A DNA stretch of 32,106 bases from Ruminococcus sp. UBA3665. GTDB lineage: Bacteria > Bacillota > Clostridia > Oscillospirales > Ruminococcaceae. Shown here piece by piece: positions 1 to 8,203 of this stretch. The notes below the pieces were generated by a model. That model was not told the DNA's origin. It did no database searches and was given only the letters and a program-made list of their open reading frames with translations. A program made the translations under genes and the position numbers. The stretch is taken from NCBI GenBank assembly GCA_002373165.1, contig DFJS01000031.1, positions 1 to 32,106 on the forward strand. Reading direction: 5' to 3'. Within the stretch, counting starts at the first letter, position 1; each line of letters starts with the position of its first letter.

Positions 1-41
1 ATTGGTCAAAATTGATTCTCATACTCAGGAGGAGGGGTTCA

Positions 42-70
42 TTGACAAAACGTCCAGACTATGCTATAAT
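42..70 (+). promoter_or_regulatory. Sigma-A promoter of the ligase-like gene
   Basis: The sequence has a perfect TTGACA (42-47), a 17-base spacer and a perfect TATAAT (65-70), with the extended form TATGCTATAAT. Transcription should begin near 77, which places the TTG codon at 42 upstream of the transcript and favours the ATG at 93 as start. Confidence 0.85.
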
Positions 71-92
71 AGACCAGAAAGGACGTGTTGCA

Positions 93-1490
93 ATGACCAG
101 ACAGGCAAACCAGATATGGGAAAAGATACAGAAACAAAAACAACTGGAAATAAAAGCAAAGCTTCTTGGTATTATGGCGAGTATCCTGCCGTTCTTTATT
201 CTTGCACTGTTTATCATTTCTCCATTGATACAGCTTATCGTGAGAATTACCATGCCGGAAGAATATTATCATGTAGTATTTGAGACTACTTCCATAGAGA
301 TACTCGAATATCAGCAGACGATAAGGCGTGTCCACGAGGTAGCACGCTTTGCAGCTGTAATTTTCTATATCTATTGCGGATATTATCTCATTACCAACCG
401 GAAGAAAGTCAGAACAGAACTGAAAAACTACATCAAAAGGCTGATTCCGCTGTTTTTGTTCTTTTTGTTCGCGATCGGAATTATCCTTGTGACGAAAATC
501 AGAGGTGCAAATAAATACGACCTCACAGGACATCCCTATATGCGCGAAAGTATTTATAGCTATATCACTTATCCGCTTGTGTATTTCTTCTGCGGAATGT
601 TTGTTTCTTCATCCGGTATGAAAAGAGGCCTGCTCTATACGCTGTTGATTTCAGCTATGCCGCTGAATATCCTGGCACTTGTCCACGAGTGGATAACATC
701 AATCAAATATTATGTCGGCGAGGGCGGGGCTTATGCTGTGTTTCACAATTCCAATCATTACGGATATTATCTTGTATTGGTGATATTATCATCAGCAATT
801 TTATTTGTTTATGAAAAGAAACTCGGCTGGAAGATTTTCAATGCTTTGAGTGGGATACTTGGAACAATGGTATTAATTATTGATAATACACTGGGGGCTT
901 ATCTGGCGGTTCTGCTGGTGCTGATTTTCTTTATAATTTACTGTTTTTGGAAAGATAAAGAATACCGCTGGTTAGCAGTGGGAGCATTCTGTGGATTTAT
1001 GCTGATTACGTTCATCATGGGAATATGGTATGATACAGTCACATCCAGTTTCACGAGATTATTTATTGATATTGGAGAAATTGCCGCTGACCCATCGAAA
1101 GCAGATTCCGCAGGTTCAGAACGCTGGAAACTGTGGAAAGGCACAGTCCAGCACATAGGAGAGAGTCCGCTTCTTGGCTTTGGAGTAGAGGGCTTGCTGG
1201 ATACTTACGAAATCGGCACACCGCACAATGAATTACTGCAATATGCTGAATTTTTCGGTATTCCGGTAATGCTGTTATATACTGCGGCTGTCACAGTGAT
1301 TATTGTTACAATTATGAAGAACAGCACAAAATTGAGTAAAATGACTCTGGTCTGTTTCTGTGTTTCAGTTGGATATTTAATCAGTTCTATGTTTGGAGTA
1401 CAGATTTATTACACAACGCCGTTTATCTATATTTTTCTAGGACTGACTTATGCAGAATATTTCAAGGGCATTGAAACAAGCAGACACTGA
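93..1490 (+). CDS. O-antigen ligase / Wzy-like polytopic membrane protein
   Basis: This 465-residue protein has about ten to twelve hydrophobic segments and fits the O-antigen ligase / Wzy_C superfamily, which polymerises or transfers lipid-linked glycans at the outer face of the membrane. In its C-terminal half a large loop carries the family pattern: SERWKLWKG, then PLLGFGVEG, then PHNELLQYAEFFGIP, with the conserved HN pair. The ATG at 93 is chosen because a perfect promoter (42-70) lies just upstream and AAAGGA sits at 78-83. The in-frame TTG at 42 has a fine AGGAGG but lies inside the -35 box. In a Gram-positive host the substrate would be a capsule or other surface polysaccharide rather than LPS. 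No glycosyltransferases flank it here, so the substrate is open. Confidence 0.72.
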   Translation: MTRQANQIWEKIQKQKQLEIKAKLLGIMASILPFFILALFIISPLIQLIVRITMPEEYYHVVFETTSIEILEYQQTIRRVHEVARFAAVIFYIYCGYYLITNRKKVRTELKNYIKRLIPLFLFFLFAIGIILVTKIRGANKYDLTGHPYMRESIYSYITYPLVYFFCGMFVSSSGMKRGLLYTLLISAMPLNILALVHEWITSIKYYVGEGGAYAVFHNSNHYGYYLVLVILSSAILFVYEKKLGWKIFNALSGILGTMVLIIDNTLGAYLAVLLVLIFFIIYCFWKDKEYRWLAVGAFCGFMLITFIMGIWYDTVTSSFTRLFIDIGEIAADPSKADSAGSERWKLWKGTVQHIGESPLLGFGVEGLLDTYEIGTPHNELLQYAEFFGIPVMLLYTAAVTVIIVTIMKNSTKLSKMTLVCFCVSVGYLISSMFGVQIYYTTPFIYIFLGLTYAEYFKGIETSRH

Positions 1491-1818
1491 AAAATTTCGT
1501 TTCCCATTATTGAGACAATAAAAGAAGGAGAAAGCCGGCCGGCACTGGAATCCGGTGACCATGGCAGCCTTGAATTTCGTATCAGCCCGCAAAGTGCAGA
1601 TACCCTCACGGTAAACTGTCTTTTTCAAATAAAAATATATCTTGAAGAAGAATTTAAGGACGAGAATATTTATCAGTTTCTTTGTATAAAAAACTAACTG
1701 CAACCAGTGTTTTGTAGATCATAGTAACCCCAAAGACCAGGATAAAATGTTTGAAGCCGATTTCAACTGTAATGTCAATGCCAATGAACTGACGGAGATA
1801 ACACCAAAACAGCTCTGA
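1450..1818 (+). pseudogene. Decayed small gene remnant with two apparent frameshifts
   Basis: Three open segments follow one another in changing frames. The first runs from ATG 1450 to 1518 inside the ligase 3' end (MQNISRALKQADTEKF...). The second is open from 1491 and reads well from about 1518 to 1694 (KEGESRPALESGDHG...). The third runs from about 1690 to the TGA at 1816-1818 (...ADFNCNVNANELTEITPKQL). A one-base deletion near 1519 and a one-base insertion in the A-tract at 1688-1693 would join them into one protein of about 123 residues. The composition looks protein-like (charged, Cys-containing) but I do not recognise the family. It could also be an intact gene with sequencing errors. 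The final stop lies inside the terminator hairpin. Confidence 0.45.
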
Positions 1819-1838
1819 TTACTTTCAGAGCTGTTTTT
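1808..1838. terminator. Hairpin terminator, probably bidirectional
   Basis: An 11-bp stem pairs AACAGCTCTGA (1808-1818) with TCAGAGCTGTT (1825-1835) around a 6-base loop, followed by a T run. It lies between the rightward remnant and the end of the leftward kinase operon and can serve both. Confidence 0.8.
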
Positions 1839-1863
1839 AATTCCGATATGATATTTAAAATAA

Positions 1864-3240
1864 TCAGATAAAATGATATGTGAATTCAAAAAATTCGCTG
1901 TCATCGTTCAGTTTTTTAGCGATTGCACCTAAAATCAGATAGCCGATAAAAGAAATTCCAAGATTATAAAGCGTAATCATTGAAAGTTCTCCGTCACGCT
2001 GAATCAGATATAAAAGCATCCATCCCAGACAGGTCAGCTCCATGCTGATGCACTTTCCGCGGCCGTAAAACGTATAGATTGTCGAGCCGAAAGGCTTCAT
2101 CAGCGGCGTGGAAACCCACCATAAAAACGGCAGCCACAATGTAAAGGCCTCTGTCCGGCAGAGATGCCAGGTAATACCCATCAGAACAGAAGAAAGAAGC
2201 AGACGGATTATCAGGGAAACTCTTGTTTTCTGTTTATCTTGTCCGTAGAGCATTGTCAAAGTAAAGCCGTTTCGCCATCCTTGCTGCATAGCCAGATAAT
2301 TCGCCGAAAGCACACCTGTCAGCATTCCCATAAGCTGCAAAAACAGAATCACATTGCCGGCAGTGACGAATTTTCCTACAGGTTCCGGAATTTTTCCGTC
2401 TGCAAGCGTCAGGCCTTCCAGCAGAGGATGTAAAAACCGGAACAGCAAAACGCCGTATACTGCCACAAGCACACAGCCCAGCGGCTTCATGAACTTTCCC
2501 AGATAACCGCCCACAGAAATCATAATCACATCAATCATGAACAGAAGATATGCTCCGGAGAGGATTGCCCAAAAAACAGAACTTTCTGAAAGAGAAGAAA
2601 ACTGTTCTTTATGTTTCAGAAGCATCCATATGCCGAAGCCGTATAATATCACTGAAATGATAATGCCGGATATTTTCCGGAATACAGAAGCGCGGCGGTT
2701 AAATTTAGCAAAATTCTTATGAAATGCCAGAATTCTGTCTCCCAGGTCATTTTCCTGCCCGGCAGAAAAAGCGGCATCCGCTCTGCCGATTGCGGTAGCA
2801 AGATGAGTATAATAGCGTTCATTTTTCATGTTATCGGCGCGGTTTTTCATTTCGTCGATGATATTCTGTACAGATTTTCTGTGACGGAACAGTTTCATAA
2901 AATAAACAGATTTGAAAATATTATAAGCCTGCAAAACAATCATGCCGATACAAAGCAGTTTTACGCATTCCAGCACCTGAGTCAGGATTTCCTGCGAAGA
3001 AATGACTTTTTCCAGCCACTCCGGAATGCGTTCTTTCCCGTAAGTCATTGCCGCAGCGGAAAGTGTCAGCAATACAACAGAACCAAAAAGATGCCCGCTG
3101 TGGACTTTTTCAAAAACAGCATTTTCCTGTATCATAGTTTCACAGTCATTTTTCAGCTGTTCCGCTGTTGTGTCGATATGTTTTTCTATTCTGTTATATT
3201 CATCTATCAGCGGTTCAAACGAAAAAGCAGAATCATTCAT
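1864..3240 (-). CDS. Polytopic membrane protein, last gene of the kinase operon
   Basis: I do not recognise the family. The 458-residue product starts with about 45 polar, helix-prone residues (IDEYNRIEKHIDTTAEQLK...), then has roughly nine hydrophobic segments spread to the C-terminus. Two short hydrophilic stretches separate the first pair of segments from the rest. No catalytic motif or signal peptide is visible. The start is clear: an AGGAGG that overlaps the kinase stop codon precedes the ATG at 3240 by about 7 bases, so its translation is probably coupled to the kinase. By position it is the membrane component of the kinase/phosphatase/FHA/AAA+ module, perhaps a sensor, anchor or target. 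That role is inferred from context only. Confidence 0.75.
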   Translation of the reverse strand: MNDSAFSFEPLIDEYNRIEKHIDTTAEQLKNDCETMIQENAVFEKVHSGHLFGSVVLLTLSAAAMTYGKERIPEWLEKVISSQEILTQVLECVKLLCIGMIVLQAYNIFKSVYFMKLFRHRKSVQNIIDEMKNRADNMKNERYYTHLATAIGRADAAFSAGQENDLGDRILAFHKNFAKFNRRASVFRKISGIIISVILYGFGIWMLLKHKEQFSSLSESSVFWAILSGAYLLFMIDVIMISVGGYLGKFMKPLGCVLVAVYGVLLFRFLHPLLEGLTLADGKIPEPVGKFVTAGNVILFLQLMGMLTGVLSANYLAMQQGWRNGFTLTMLYGQDKQKTRVSLIIRLLLSSVLMGITWHLCRTEAFTLWLPFLWWVSTPLMKPFGSTIYTFYGRGKCISMELTCLGWMLLYLIQRDGELSMITLYNLGISFIGYLILGAIAKKLNDDSEFFEFTYHFI

Positions 3241-3252
3241 GCCAAAGCCTCC

Positions 3253-5574
3253 TTACATTGCAAGATAGTATTTAAATCCGACAGGGACAGTTCTTTCCAG
3301 AAATTTCAGCCCCCATAAAGCACTCAGCTTATCAGAGCTGATATAATTTCCGTCAGTTGTCTGGGAAAGCCCCAGCTTTGCCATAAAGAAATTATGCTCC
3401 TGATAATATCTTTGCAGTTCTGCGGCCAGTGTACGGAGTTCTTCAAAAGCAGTGCGCTGTTTCTGCAAAGAATCCTGTTTTTCAATTGCTTTGGATGCAA
3501 TCTGCGATTTCAGCGAGGTGCAGATTGCGCCCGAAAAAGTATACAGATCCAGATTCTGCTGGAGCCAGTACAGGTATGACTCAGGGCCGTAATCATGATA
3601 AAATTCCCGTACCAGAACGCGGTTTTCTTCTGAAACTTCCATTTCAAAAAATGTCAGAAGCTGATAAAATCTTTCTGACGGAAGCGCATTCCGCTGATTG
3701 TACAGTTCCAGAACGGCTTCCTGATATCCCCACATGCACAGCACAGCCATCAGTTCGGGCTGATCAATCAGCAGGCATTGAAATTTTTTATCTGTCTGGT
3801 AGAGTGTGTGCTGATCACGAAGAAGCATCTGCACCAGTTCATCAATATTTTTCGTATTCTGGTACAGAATCGGCTTATTCTCCGGAACAGCAAACAGGCC
3901 AAGCCAGCAGAAGGCAATATATTTGGCAAACTGATTCTCTTTCAGATACAGTTTCCGGATTGTATCCAGTGTAGTTTGAATGCTCTTGTTCTGCATGGGC
4001 TGATGCCGGTACCATTCTGAGATCAGATTTTTTGTCAGCAGTTCCACGGCACTGGAAAGAAATTTTCTTTCCTGCATGGCGTTTTGCACAGCCTGACCGA
4101 TTTCCTGAAGATGATAAAACCGGTTTCCTTTCCAGCAGACAGAACGATAATTATCCAGATACATGATTGCTCTGGCAAGTCCAAGTGATTTATATTCTGC
4201 TGCTGTTATCTCTTCCGAAGGGGGAGAAGCATATTTTTTCATAATGCCATCCAGAAAGCGGGCATCTTCAAAATTTTGCGAAGCAAGAAAATCCTTGATA
4301 TAGCCGTCATATAAATATCTGACAGCTTTGTCCCAGTTCTGAAATAAAACTGCTGCCATTTCTTTTTTATCCCAGCATTCTTTTCCGAACAGATCGACAG
4401 AACGTGTAAATGTTTCTGTTTTAACAGAAAGCGTGACTTCATGTTCCAGAGCTCTGTCTCCGGAAAGCCAGCGGATGACTTTATTATAATCAAATCTTTT
4501 TGTCGGGTCATACTGGAGCAGTCCGCGGATGAGAATTTCAAAAAAAGCATCTTCCTTGCGGATTTCATCAAGGCCGTAGAAAGTATTATTCATCATGGCA
4601 ACATTGACCTGATTTCTCTGTTCGTCCACGCCGAAGGATTTTGCCCGGCGCAGAATGCCGCCGTACATCATTTCGCCGCTGTAGAGTGTCCAGAGTGTCT
4701 GCCCGAAAGAATAATAATCCGATGCGGTAATTGCCGCCTGGAGCATCAGTTCCGGCGCATAATATCCGAGTGTTCCGGTTTTGAATTTATCTGCTGCGAA
4801 GCCGTCCTCGCGCAGATCGCAGGTAATGCCGAAATCGCCGAGCACGATAGTTCCGTTATATTCATACAGATTATCCGGCTTGACATCACGGTGCACAAAT
4901 CCTGCTTCGTGAAACAGATGCAGAGCCTGATTCACAGACGGAATGATTTTTTTGCATAATTCCTGATAATCGATAGTTCCGGCTTTTCTGCCCAGATCGC
5001 CGCCCGGACAGAACGGATAAATTTCGATATAATACTGTGAATCCTGAATAGTAATTATCCCATAATCCACCAGCGGAAGAATATGAGAATCCGGCTTCCG
5101 GCTGACCTGGTCCAGAAAAGCAAGGACTTTATTTCTGGTCTGACGGCGTTCGGGATCGCTTTGCGGCGTGATGGATTTCAGAATTCTGGCGGCAAAAACT
5201 TCATCATGATCCTGCATAAAGGCTTTAAAAATCTGAGATTCTCCGCTGTCGGCACTAATGACCTGTGTGCCGTCCACAGTGAAGAGATTGCCGTTTGTTC
5301 CCTGAAAAGAAGCAATTCCGTTCAGGAGAAGACCGTTTTCGTTTTTCCGGGCAGAATGATTCTGCTGAGGCATAGTGGGAATGTGTCCGTTTTCTGCATT
5401 TTGGGGCATTGTCGGGACACGTTCTCCGGAGGTCTGGGGCATCGTCGGAATTCGTTCTCCGGAAGTCTGGGGCATCGTCGGAATTCGCTCTCCGGAGGTC
5501 TGGGGCATTGTCGGAATTCGCTCTCCGGAAGTCTGCGGCATCGTCGGAATTCGTTCCTGTTCCAAGCGTATCAC
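3253..5574 (-). CDS. Ser/Thr protein kinase with tandem IPTMPQ N-terminal repeats
   Basis: A 773-residue Hanks-type kinase. Residues 7-70 are an array of 11-residue units containing IPTMPQ or VPTMPQ. The kinase domain (about 95-370) has a glycine-rich loop near 107-117, the catalytic HRDVKPDN at 228-235, DFG at 247-249, and TGTLGYYAPE at 266-275. At the usual beta-3 lysine position (VAIK) the sequence reads FAAR (Arg130), with Lys133 close by. The remaining 400 residues look alpha-helical, with no transmembrane segment, so the enzyme is probably cytosolic. The open frame begins at a GTG that overlaps the PP2C stop (GTGA), but AAGGAG lies only 1 base from it. TTG at 5565 sits about 10 bases from that site and may be the true start, so the first three residues are uncertain. 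Confidence 0.88.
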   Translation of the reverse strand: MIRLEQERIPTMPQTSGERIPTMPQTSGERIPTMPQTSGERIPTMPQTSGERVPTMPQNAENGHIPTMPQQNHSARKNENGLLLNGIASFQGTNGNLFTVDGTQVISADSGESQIFKAFMQDHDEVFAARILKSITPQSDPERRQTRNKVLAFLDQVSRKPDSHILPLVDYGIITIQDSQYYIEIYPFCPGGDLGRKAGTIDYQELCKKIIPSVNQALHLFHEAGFVHRDVKPDNLYEYNGTIVLGDFGITCDLREDGFAADKFKTGTLGYYAPELMLQAAITASDYYSFGQTLWTLYSGEMMYGGILRRAKSFGVDEQRNQVNVAMMNNTFYGLDEIRKEDAFFEILIRGLLQYDPTKRFDYNKVIRWLSGDRALEHEVTLSVKTETFTRSVDLFGKECWDKKEMAAVLFQNWDKAVRYLYDGYIKDFLASQNFEDARFLDGIMKKYASPPSEEITAAEYKSLGLARAIMYLDNYRSVCWKGNRFYHLQEIGQAVQNAMQERKFLSSAVELLTKNLISEWYRHQPMQNKSIQTTLDTIRKLYLKENQFAKYIAFCWLGLFAVPENKPILYQNTKNIDELVQMLLRDQHTLYQTDKKFQCLLIDQPELMAVLCMWGYQEAVLELYNQRNALPSERFYQLLTFFEMEVSEENRVLVREFYHDYGPESYLYWLQQNLDLYTFSGAICTSLKSQIASKAIEKQDSLQKQRTAFEELRTLAAELQRYYQEHNFFMAKLGLSQTTDGNYISSDKLSALWGLKFLERTVPVGFKYYLAM
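5365..5556 (-). repeat. 33-bp tandem repeats coding for the ERIPTMPQTSG array
   Basis: Four near-identical 33-bp units (residues 7-50 of the kinase) are followed by two degenerate ones (51-70). All six copies keep the core PTMPQ, so six threonines are presented in the same setting (residues 11, 22, 33, 44, 55 and 67). Unit length is a multiple of three, so copy number can change without a frameshift. The units differ only at a few synonymous positions, pointing to recent expansion. Confidence 0.93.
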
Positions 5575-6326
5575 TCTCCTTTTTTCTGAATCAGCAGAAC
5601 ACTCATATTATCCTGAGAATTATTCTGCAAGGCGGCATCTTTCAGAGCCGTACAGCATTCTGAAAGATTGTCAGTATCCGCAAGAATCCGGCAGAGTTCT
5701 TCCTCTGTCAGAACATCGGAAATTCCGTCCGAACACAGCAGAAGCACATCCCCGTCCAGAAATGAACCGGACATATCCATAATCCGCGGCATGACATTTT
5801 CTTCATGGCCAAGGCATTTGAAAATAATATTTTTTTTAGGATGATTCCGTGCTTCTTCGGGAGTAATTTCTCCAAGATCAACCAGATCCTGCACAAAAGA
5901 ATGATCTTTTGTCAGCTGACGGATATGCTGTTCCCGGAATTGATATACCCGGCTGTCTCCGGCATTGAAAATGAAGAAATTTTCCCCGTCGGCATAAATT
6001 CCGGCGACAGTCGTCCGCATCCCGTCCGGCATATGATACAGCAGCTGTTCTTCCAGAATTCTGGTATTGGCAGTTTCCACAGCATTGCGGATGTCAAAGC
6101 GGGTAAGGCCGGGAATATTGCATTCCCGGAGAGATTCCGCGGCACACTGTGCTGCCCGGAAACCTTCGGCCATGCCGCCCACGCCATCGAATACCGCCGC
6201 ACAGTAAAGCGATGTGCTCTGTCCGGAACAAAGTCCTTCGGAAAGAATTTCCGTACCGCACAGAAGACGGTCATCGTTAATAGGTTCACAGCAGCCGCTG
6301 TCGGATAATCCGGCATAATTCCACAT
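5571..6326 (-). CDS. PP2C-family protein serine/threonine phosphatase
   Basis: A 251-residue, single-domain, metal-dependent phosphatase of the PP2C/PPM family (Stp/PrpC type). Metal-binding motifs are in order: EPINDDR near residues 15-20 (NxD), VFDGVGGMAEG at 45-55, GDSRVYQFRE, a TKDHS segment, LLCSDGISD in the second half, and DNMSVLLI near the end. There is no membrane segment. It should remove phosphate from targets of the kinase encoded immediately downstream. The two genes overlap by 4 bases (5571-5574), which implies coupled translation and matched amounts. The start at 6326 has AAAGGAG 7 bases upstream, and the upstream AAA+ gene ends 2 bases before it. Confidence 0.93.
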   Translation of the reverse strand: MWNYAGLSDSGCCEPINDDRLLCGTEILSEGLCSGQSTSLYCAAVFDGVGGMAEGFRAAQCAAESLRECNIPGLTRFDIRNAVETANTRILEEQLLYHMPDGMRTTVAGIYADGENFFIFNAGDSRVYQFREQHIRQLTKDHSFVQDLVDLGEITPEEARNHPKKNIIFKCLGHEENVMPRIMDMSGSFLDGDVLLLCSDGISDVLTEEELCRILADTDNLSECCTALKDAALQNNSQDNMSVLLIQKKGE

Positions 6327-6328
6327 GA

Positions 6329-8203
6329 TTACGCTCCTTTTCTGACGAATGCTACAGCATCGTTCTGAATCACGGTTTCGATGATATCACCTTCCCGGCA
6401 GTCAGCTTCAAAAATAAATTCTGCCAGAGGATTGATATATTGCTCCTCCATCAGATTTCCGATGCCGCGGCCGCCCATTTCCAGCACTTCGTTGCAGTTT
6501 GCTTTCTGGAAATAATACAGCAGGACTTCGTCGGAAGTGCTGACAGTAATTTTATTCTGCTTGGCGATTCTGTCGTTGATTTTCCGGATTTGTCCCCGGA
6601 CGATTGCACGGGCAGCTTCCGGACGGATAAAATCATAGACGATGACATTATTTCCGATACGGTTGAGCACTTCCGGCTTGAAATGATCTTTGATTGCATC
6701 CAGAACTTTTGGGACGATTTCGTCATAAGTTTCGCTGGGAAAGACCAGCTGTTCGCGGCGTTCGCGGCCGTTGGCATCAGTATACTGCCGGGTAATGCCC
6801 AGATTGCTGGTGAAGATAATCAGCGTTTCGGAAAAATAAACAGTATTTCCCTGACCGTCCGTCATGCGGCCGTCTTCCAGAATCTGGAGGAATTTATCCA
6901 TAATAGAAGGATGTGCTTTTTCAATCTCATCAAACAGCAGGATGGAAAAAGGCCGTTCTTTGATGGCATTTGTCAGCTGACCGCCTGCTTCGTAGCCCAC
7001 ATAGCCGGGAGGCGCGCCGAACAGTTTCTGATCGGCATGAGATTCAGAAAATTCACTCATATCGAACCGGATGCAGTTATTTTCATCGCCGAACAGCTGT
7101 TCAGAGAGGGCTTTTGTCAGTTCGGTTTTACCTGTACCTGTCGGCCCTGCAAAGAACAGAACGCCGCGCGGCTTGTTCTGGCCGGAAGAATGCTGCAATC
7201 CGGAAAGTCCGGAAACGGCTCGCTTGACGATGTTCACAGTCCGGGAAATGGCCTGTTCCTGTCCCATGACACGCTGCCGGAGTGAATCTTCCAGATTGGC
7301 AATTTTATTTTTATCAATCGAATGCCACATGTTTTCCACAATGCCGTATTTATAGATAGAAACGGCATCCAGCAGATCGGTATCCGGTTTTTTGAACAGC
7401 AGCCGCTGGTACAGACTTCTTAATTCTTTGAGTTCGCGGTGTTTCAGGCCGTCCGTCACATCAATGAATTTATCTTTGACAGCTTCCAGCTCTGGATTAG
7501 TCTGAAATTCTGTATATTCTTTATTGACGAAAATAGTTCTCAGATCTTTATCCGGATTCGGAATAGAAATTGTTCTTACATTCGGGTTATTATAGAAAAA
7601 CCATGCCGGCAGATCGTTGAATTTTTCAACAATCATGATCAGCGTGTTGAATTCGTCCGAAATTTTTGCCGCATTCAGCGAAGCAAATAATAAATTCAGG
7701 AACATTTTATTTTCTTCCGGTTCCAGATTGGTCGGAGAGGAAATATATCTGGATACAAAATTCATCACGACAACAACCGGTTTTTGTCTGTCCGTATCGA
7801 CAAGCGCGTTCCGGATGGTAGAGGACAATTTTTCAATATCATCCAGTTTGCAGGATTTTTTAAAAATTCTGTCAATGCCGAAAGAAAATGCCTCGTCCTT
7901 TCCCTTGGGTGTATATTTCTGAATCATATCCTCGATATTGCCGAACCTGTCGCCGAATTTGTTATAAATGCCCGTTGCCGGGTCGCAGAACATGAATTCG
8001 TAATTATTTTCGGCCATATTTTCATTGAACAGCCGGAACAGTGTCATATTCAGGTCAACAAAGGCTTTCGGCATACCGGAAAAATCCGCCGGATCATAAA
8101 CCGGATAAAAATCATTGATATTTCCCTCGATGATGAATGTGCTCTTGATGCCCTTAAAACTGGAAATTTCCTGCTGCCATTTCGGAATGGTATGCTTTTT
8201 CAT
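6329..8203 (-). CDS. AAA+ ATPase with a ClpB-D2-like C-terminal module
   Basis: A 624-residue protein. The C-terminal half (about 305-620) closely follows the second AAA+ module of ClpB/ClpA. Walker A is GPTGTGKT at 353-360, the pore-loop stretch GAPPGYVGYE lies near 396-405, Walker B is ILLFDEIEKAH at 421-431, sensor 1 is the TSN at 465-467, and HFKPEVLNRI carries the arginine-finger region. The N-terminal half (1-290) resembles a degenerate AAA domain: it has a beta-strand/acidic pattern but no Walker A. There is no Clp N-domain, ClpB middle coiled coil or ClpP-binding loop that I can see, so this is not an ordinary chaperone. Expected activity is ATP-driven threading or remodelling of a protein. 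It overlaps the radical-SAM gene by 4 bases (ATGA). Confidence 0.9.
   Translation of the reverse strand: MKKHTIPKWQQEISSFKGIKSTFIIEGNINDFYPVYDPADFSGMPKAFVDLNMTLFRLFNENMAENNYEFMFCDPATGIYNKFGDRFGNIEDMIQKYTPKGKDEAFSFGIDRIFKKSCKLDDIEKLSSTIRNALVDTDRQKPVVVVMNFVSRYISSPTNLEPEENKMFLNLLFASLNAAKISDEFNTLIMIVEKFNDLPAWFFYNNPNVRTISIPNPDKDLRTIFVNKEYTEFQTNPELEAVKDKFIDVTDGLKHRELKELRSLYQRLLFKKPDTDLLDAVSIYKYGIVENMWHSIDKNKIANLEDSLRQRVMGQEQAISRTVNIVKRAVSGLSGLQHSSGQNKPRGVLFFAGPTGTGKTELTKALSEQLFGDENNCIRFDMSEFSESHADQKLFGAPPGYVGYEAGGQLTNAIKERPFSILLFDEIEKAHPSIMDKFLQILEDGRMTDGQGNTVYFSETLIIFTSNLGITRQYTDANGRERREQLVFPSETYDEIVPKVLDAIKDHFKPEVLNRIGNNVIVYDFIRPEAARAIVRGQIRKINDRIAKQNKITVSTSDEVLLYYFQKANCNEVLEMGGRGIGNLMEEQYINPLAEFIFEADCREGDIIETVIQNDAVAFVRKGA

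Noticed and set aside
12..92. Longer N-terminus for the ligase-like protein, starting at ATG 12 or TTG 42
   Set aside because: A perfect promoter occupies 42-70, so transcripts begin near 77; ATG 93 with AAAGGA fits better despite the good AGGAGG at 27-33.
2164..3318. Several plus-strand ORFs opposite the membrane protein and kinase genes
   Set aside because: They lack ribosome sites and recognisable domains and mirror the coding strand.
5365..5556. Short spaced repeats resembling a CRISPR array
   Set aside because: Units are contiguous 33-mers in coding frame with no unique spacers and no cas genes; they encode the kinase repeat array.
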